Below the pieces are notes generated by a model. That model was given only the letters and a program-made list of their open reading frames with translations, was not told where the DNA came from and made no database searches. From SYHX01 sp049317645 (lineage in GTDB: Bacteria; Bacteroidota; Bacteroidia; UBA7662), in contig JBMOHV010000055.1 of assembly GCA_049317645.1 (NCBI GenBank), positions 1 to 10,900 on the forward strand: 10,900 bases of DNA. Reading direction: 5' to 3'. The position numbers and the translations under genes are program-made. Shown in pieces: positions 7,813 through 10,900 of this stretch. Position 1 is the first letter of the stretch. The number at the start of each line of letters is the position of its first letter.

Positions 7813-8817
7813 TTATTTTTTGAGGCCGATTTCGCGGAGACGTTCGTCCAGATATTCGCCGGCTGTGATGGGCGGATCCAGCGGGGTTGTTCCGGGGGGA
7901 ACGCAGGACGGGAGGGCGTCCAAAGGCATATCGGGTTGGGGATGCAAAAAGAAGGGAATGGAATAGCGGGGCTCGGACCAACGCTCCCGCGGTGGGTTGA
8001 CAACGCGATGGGTGGTGGATTTGAGACGGTGATTGCTGAGTCGCTGTAACATATCCCCAACATTGACCACAATTTGATCGGGCAAGGCGGTGACGGGGAC
8101 CCATTCGCCGGCTTTGGAGAGGATTTCGAGGCCTTCGGCGGAGGCGCCCATCAAGAGGGTTATCAGGTTAATGTCCTCGTGTTCAGCGGCGCGGACTGCA
8201 TCTCCGGGGTCGTTGGTGATGGGTCCGTAATGGATGGCGCGCAGGATACTGGTGCCCCCGTCCACCCAGTCATGAAAATAATGTTCCGGTAGATCCAGGT
8301 AAAGAGCAATGGACCGTAACATATGTTGACCGCAGGCTTCGAGGGTTCGGTAGGCCTGCAGGGTGATGTTGTTGAAGTCGGCGGGATTTTGAACCACAAC
8401 ATTGGGGGGATAGGTTCCGTTCATCTTGTGTTGCGGGGAGACTTCTTGGCCCACCTGAAAAAATTCTTTGAGGTCCCCTTCGAGGCGGCCTTTGGCGTGC
8501 TCCTGCCCAAAACGGGTATAGCCCCTTTGACCGGCAGCGCCGGGAACTTCGTAGGCGTTTTTGGCGGCAAAATCTTGTCCAAAAAAACCCTGAACGCTGC
8601 GGTACAGGGCGTCGGTCTGGGCTTCGCTAAGTCCATGATTGCGTACAGCTACAAATCCCACCTCTTCGTAGGCCTGGCCCAATTCGCGGACAAAGGCGGC
8701 CTGTTGTTCGGGGGTCCCGGTCAAAAAGTCCTGCAAATCGACCGAAGGGATTCCGGCGGAATGAGCGGCTGCCGAGTCGACCGAATGGGGAGAATTGGGC
8801 GATAAATAGGGGTTCAT
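7813..8817 (-). CDS. 2-oxoglutarate/Fe(II)-dependent oxygenase, isopenicillin N synthase-like family
   Basis: This 334-residue soluble enzyme has the two-part layout of the isopenicillin N synthase-like oxygenases: an N-terminal DIOX_N-type region (about 22-140, IPSVDLQDFL then ELGQAYEEVGFVAVRNHGLSE) and a C-terminal jelly-roll core (about 185-292). The iron-binding facial triad is visible as His213-x-Asp215 in AAEHEDINLITLL and His270 in STTHRVVNP. Arg284-Tyr-Ser286 in PRYSIPFF is the R-x-S pair that binds the 2-oxoglutarate carboxylate, so a 2-oxoglutarate-using hydroxylase or oxidase is likelier than an oxidase that needs no cosubstrate. The substrate is unknown; this family covers plant-hormone-like, amino-acid and small-molecule oxidations, and many bacterial members are uncharacterised. 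An in-frame TTG at 8835 would add six residues, but it lies inside a likely -7 promoter element, so the ATG at 8817 is chosen. The chromate transporter follows after 3 bases. The E1 gene is divergent. Confidence 0.9.
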   Translation of the reverse strand: MNPYLSPNSPHSVDSAAAHSAGIPSVDLQDFLTGTPEQQAAFVRELGQAYEEVGFVAVRNHGLSEAQTDALYRSVQGFFGQDFAAKNAYEVPGAAGQRGYTRFGQEHAKGRLEGDLKEFFQVGQEVSPQHKMNGTYPPNVVVQNPADFNNITLQAYRTLEACGQHMLRSIALYLDLPEHYFHDWVDGGTSILRAIHYGPITNDPGDAVRAAEHEDINLITLLMGASAEGLEILSKAGEWVPVTALPDQIVVNVGDMLQRLSNHRLKSTTHRVVNPPRERWSEPRYSIPFFLHPQPDMPLDALPSCVPPGTTPLDPPITAGEYLDERLREIGLKK

Positions 8818-8832
8818 ACAGCGGGGTTTTTC

Positions 8833-8840
8833 CAAAAATA
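8833..8840 (-). promoter_or_regulatory. Probable -7 promoter element for the oxygenase-chrA operon
   Basis: Read on the minus strand this is TATTTTTG, an exact match to the Bacteroidota -7 consensus TAnnTTTG, lying 15 bases upstream of the oxygenase ATG. Transcription would begin near 8826, giving a leader of about ten bases. A clear -33 TTTG/TTG element is not visible at the expected distance, which lowers certainty. Confidence 0.45.
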
Positions 8841-8884
8841 AGGCCGACGCACGATGTTATCGCAGGGCCATGGGGCTCTTGGTG

Positions 8885-8892
8885 TATTTTTG
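8885..8892 (+). promoter_or_regulatory. Probable -7 promoter element for the E1 dehydrogenase gene
   Basis: TATTTTTG matches the Bacteroidota -7 consensus TAnnTTTG exactly and ends five bases before the first ATG of the E1 gene at 8898. With the usual few bases between this element and the start site, transcription would begin at or within a base or two of the ATG, giving a leaderless or nearly leaderless message. The GGA right after the element (8892-8894) could alternatively serve as a short Shine-Dalgarno if the real promoter lies further upstream. No convincing -33 element is seen. Confidence 0.4.
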
Positions 8893-8897
8893 GACGC

Positions 8898-10900
8898 ATG
8901 ATGCAAAACACCTTGTGGCTGACGGCTTGGGAACTCATGAACACGGCCCGAGCCATGGCGGAATTGTACGATGAACACCGGGCGGATACGCGCTATGTGC
9001 ATTCCACATCCCGGGGACACGAAGCGATCCAGCTGGCCCTGGGCCTGCACCTTCAACCGCAGGATTACGCGTCGGTCTATTACCGGGACGAGTCGGTCCT
9101 GCTCGGGATGGGTTTTGAGCCCTACGAGTTGATGCTGCAGTTGTTGGCCAAGGCCGACGACCCGTTTAGCGGGGGACGCACCTATTATGCGCATCCTTCG
9201 GTTCGTCGGGCAGGGATGCCCACGATCCCTCACCAAAGCTCGGCCACCGGCATGCAGGCCATCCCTGCCGTGGGCATGGCCCACGCCTTGGCCTACCTCG
9301 AAAGCCAGGGCATCCGCAACGAGAACGCGGCAGGGGCCTCCCCTCCTTTGGTCGTTTGTTCCCTGGGCGATGGGTCCATGACCGAAGGCGAAGTCGCCGA
9401 GGCCCTCCAAATGTCGGTACTCAAAAACCTGCCCATTCTCTTTTTGGTGCAGGACAACGAATGGGGTATCTCCGCCGGTGCGGCCGAGATGCGGGCCATG
9501 GACGCCTACCACTACGCCGACGGATTCAAGGGTCTACGGCGAATGCGGGTGGATGGCAGCGATTTCAAAGCCTCTTGCAAAGCCATTCAAGAAGCCATGG
9601 AGCACCTGCGATCGCGCAGCGGCCCCGTTCTCTTGCATGCCACCGTTCCCTTGTTGGGCCATCACACTTCCGGGGTCCGCAGCGAGTGGTACCGTACGGC
9701 CCAAGACTTGGAGGAACACCTGCGCAGGGATCCATTACCGCGTCTGCGCAAACAAATGCTCAAAGCAGGTTTTTGGGAAGAAGAATTGGACCGCCTTGCG
9801 GCCGCCGGCAAGGCTCGGGCCACCGAAGATTTTGAGCGGGCCCGTTCGGCACCGAATCCCGATCCACAAACCCTTGGTAATCACGAATTTGCGCCGGGAG
9901 GTCCCCCAACCGAAACCGGCGAAAGGGAACCTGCGGGCCGGGACAAAGTCGTAATGGTGGACGCCGCATTGCACGCGGTCGAAGAAATCCTGCAAAGCGA
10001 ACCCCGTGCCTTGTTCTACGGTCAAGATGTAGGCCGCACCTTGGGCGGTGTTTTTCGGGAAGCAGCGACCCTGGCCGAAAAATTCGGAGACGATCGCGTT
10101 TTTAACACACCCATCCAGGAGGCCTACCTGGTCGGTAGCACGGCCGGCATGTCAGCGGTTGGCGCCAAACCTATTGTTGAAATACAATTTGCAGACTATA
10201 TCTGGAGCGGCGTGAACCAACTGGTGGTGGAGCTCTCCAAGAGTTGTTATTTATCGCGGGGGCAGTTCCCGGTTCAGGCCCTGATTCGGGTACCCTGCGG
10301 GGCCTACGGCGGGGGTGGTCCCTACCATTCGGGTTGCATCGAATCCGCCATTCTCAACATCCGGGGCATCAAAGTGGTGTACCCGTCCAATGCGGCGGAT
10401 ACCAAAGGCCTGATGAAAGCGGCCTTTTTGGACCCCAACCCGGTGGTTTTCTTTGAACACAAAGGCTTGTATTGGAGCAAAGTCCCGGGTACCGAAGCCG
10501 CCAAGACCCCGGAACCGGATTCCGATTATGTCATCCCCCTGGGCAAAGCCCGCACGGCTCTGGCCCCGTCCGCTTCGGCCCTCGAACAAGGCGATACCGC
10601 CCTGGTTGTCACCTACGGTATGGGCGTTCATTGGGCCCTGAACGCTTCGGCAACCCCCGATTTGGCCGGCCGCATCGAAATCGTGGACCTGCGCACCCTC
10701 TACCCTTTGGACGAAGATTTGGTGATGCAAAGGGCGGCAGCGCACGGTCGGGTTTTGGTCCTGACCGAGGAGCCCTTGCTCAATTCCTTTGCCGAATCCC
10801 TGGCCTACCGCATCCAGAACCGTTGTTTTGAACAATTGGACGGGCCCGTCGAAGCCATGGGGTCTGCCAATGTTCCGGCGGTTCCCCTGAACCAAGACCT
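8898..10900 (+). CDS. Branched-chain 2-oxoacid dehydrogenase E1, fused alpha and beta subunits (C-terminus cut by the right edge)
   Basis: An uninterrupted frame of 667 codons from ATG 8898 (a second ATG follows at once at 8901) runs off the window. The first half is an E1-alpha subunit: STSRGHEAIQLALGL (36-50), YYRDESVLLGMG (61-72), HQSSATGMQAIPAVGMA (112-128), and the thiamine diphosphate motif from GDGSMTEGE (157-165) to QDNEWGIS (185-192). GHHTS (254-258) sits where related enzymes carry the regulatory phosphorylation loop. A Pro/Gly/Glu-rich linker (about 315-348) joins it to an E1-beta subunit: GQDVG (375-379), TPIQEAYLVG (404-413) with Glu408 as the likely catalytic acid, GGGGPYHSG (471-479) with active-site His477, and the C-terminal domain with VTYGMGVHWAL (571-581), DLRTLYPLD (597-605) and TEEPLLNSFAE (623-633). 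The visible end (VPAVPLNQD) corresponds to the usual last dozen or so residues of E1-beta, so little is missing. E1 decarboxylates branched-chain (or related) 2-oxoacids and acylates the lipoyl group of E2. E2 and E3 genes are not in view. 2-Oxoisovalerate is the best guess; other 2-oxoacids cannot be excluded. Confidence 0.93.
   Translation, partial: MMQNTLWLTAWELMNTARAMAELYDEHRADTRYVHSTSRGHEAIQLALGLHLQPQDYASVYYRDESVLLGMGFEPYELMLQLLAKADDPFSGGRTYYAHPSVRRAGMPTIPHQSSATGMQAIPAVGMAHALAYLESQGIRNENAAGASPPLVVCSLGDGSMTEGEVAEALQMSVLKNLPILFLVQDNEWGISAGAAEMRAMDAYHYADGFKGLRRMRVDGSDFKASCKAIQEAMEHLRSRSGPVLLHATVPLLGHHTSGVRSEWYRTAQDLEEHLRRDPLPRLRKQMLKAGFWEEELDRLAAAGKARATEDFERARSAPNPDPQTLGNHEFAPGGPPTETGEREPAGRDKVVMVDAALHAVEEILQSEPRALFYGQDVGRTLGGVFREAATLAEKFGDDRVFNTPIQEAYLVGSTAGMSAVGAKPIVEIQFADYIWSGVNQLVVELSKSCYLSRGQFPVQALIRVPCGAYGGGGPYHSGCIESAILNIRGIKVVYPSNAADTKGLMKAAFLDPNPVVFFEHKGLYWSKVPGTEAAKTPEPDSDYVIPLGKARTALAPSASALEQGDTALVVTYGMGVHWALNASATPDLAGRIEIVDLRTLYPLDEDLVMQRAAAHGRVLVLTEEPLLNSFAESLAYRIQNRCFEQLDGPVEAMGSANVPAVPLNQD

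Noticed and set aside
6845..8104. A 419-codon minus-strand frame spanning parts of the ChrA and oxygenase genes.
   Set aside because: It is a shifted frame over two intact, motif-complete genes, and its translation is Arg/Pro/Ser-rich without any domain.
798..8817. A beta-lactam biosynthesis or modification cluster, suggested by a penicillin acylase homologue and an isopenicillin-N-synthase-like oxygenase in the same window.
   Set aside because: The names reflect superfamilies only. The genes are more than 4 kb apart in separate operons, no ACV synthetase or other pathway gene is present, and both families have many unrelated members.
8815..8835. TTG at 8835 as the oxygenase start.
   Set aside because: It falls inside the TATTTTTG promoter-like element; the ATG at 8817 leaves a normal N-terminus for the family.
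8840..8885. A small RNA or tRNA gene in the gap between the oxygenase and E1 genes.
   Set aside because: The gap is only 80 bases and shows no cloverleaf or stable hairpin with a T-run; the promoter-like elements account for its conspicuous sequence.
8814..9512. A 232-codon minus-strand frame opposite the start of the E1 gene (and a similar one at 10251-10895).
   Set aside because: Both are antisense to the conserved E1 alpha or beta motifs and show His/Gly/Arg-rich sequence without family signals.

Overview
The window looks like a chromosomal segment from a fairly GC-rich member of the Bacteroidota. Three things suggest this: a large TonB-dependent outer-membrane receptor with an N-terminal carboxypeptidase-regulatory-like domain, a single-chain alpha/beta-fused branched-chain 2-oxoacid dehydrogenase E1, and TAnnTTTG-type -7 promoter sequences with few Shine-Dalgarno sites. 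A lower rank cannot be assigned from the sequence alone. I see no RNA genes, insertion sequences, CRISPR arrays or phage genes. Coding density is very high, with no gene-free stretch longer than about 100 bases.

Left part (1-3338), all on the minus strand and probably one operon. Transcription runs from right to left through a membrane-anchored penicillin-acylase-family Ntn hydrolase (798-3338), a small unrecognised polytopic membrane protein (409-780) and the N-terminal third of a lycopene cyclase-like flavoprotein (1-412, cut by the window edge). The last two genes overlap by 4 bases (ATGA).

Middle (3436-6528, plus strand): a 1030-residue TonB-dependent receptor, transcribed divergently from the acylase across a 97-base gap. 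No SusD-like partner gene follows it, so its substrate is open. Its 3' end converges on the next minus-strand pair across a 75-base spacer that holds an imperfect hairpin.

Right-middle (6604-8817, minus strand): a two-gene operon of an isopenicillin-N-synthase-like 2-oxoglutarate/Fe(II) oxygenase followed, after 3 bases, by a full-length two-domain chromate transporter (ChrA/CHR family). Right end (8898 to the edge, plus strand): the fused E1 component of a branched-chain (2-oxoisovalerate-type) 2-oxoacid dehydrogenase, missing only a short C-terminal end. The 80-base gap between oxygenase and E1 holds two identical 10-base sequences in inverted orientation, each matching the Bacteroidota -7 consensus and each just upstream of one of the genes.

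The genes do not form one obvious pathway. The region reads as mostly housekeeping or metabolic (E1, carotenoid cyclisation) plus envelope and transport functions. I found no convincing new system. The points most worth checking are the paired promoter elements with a possibly leaderless E1 transcript, the operon that joins an oxygenase to ChrA, and the operon that joins an acylase to a lycopene cyclase.
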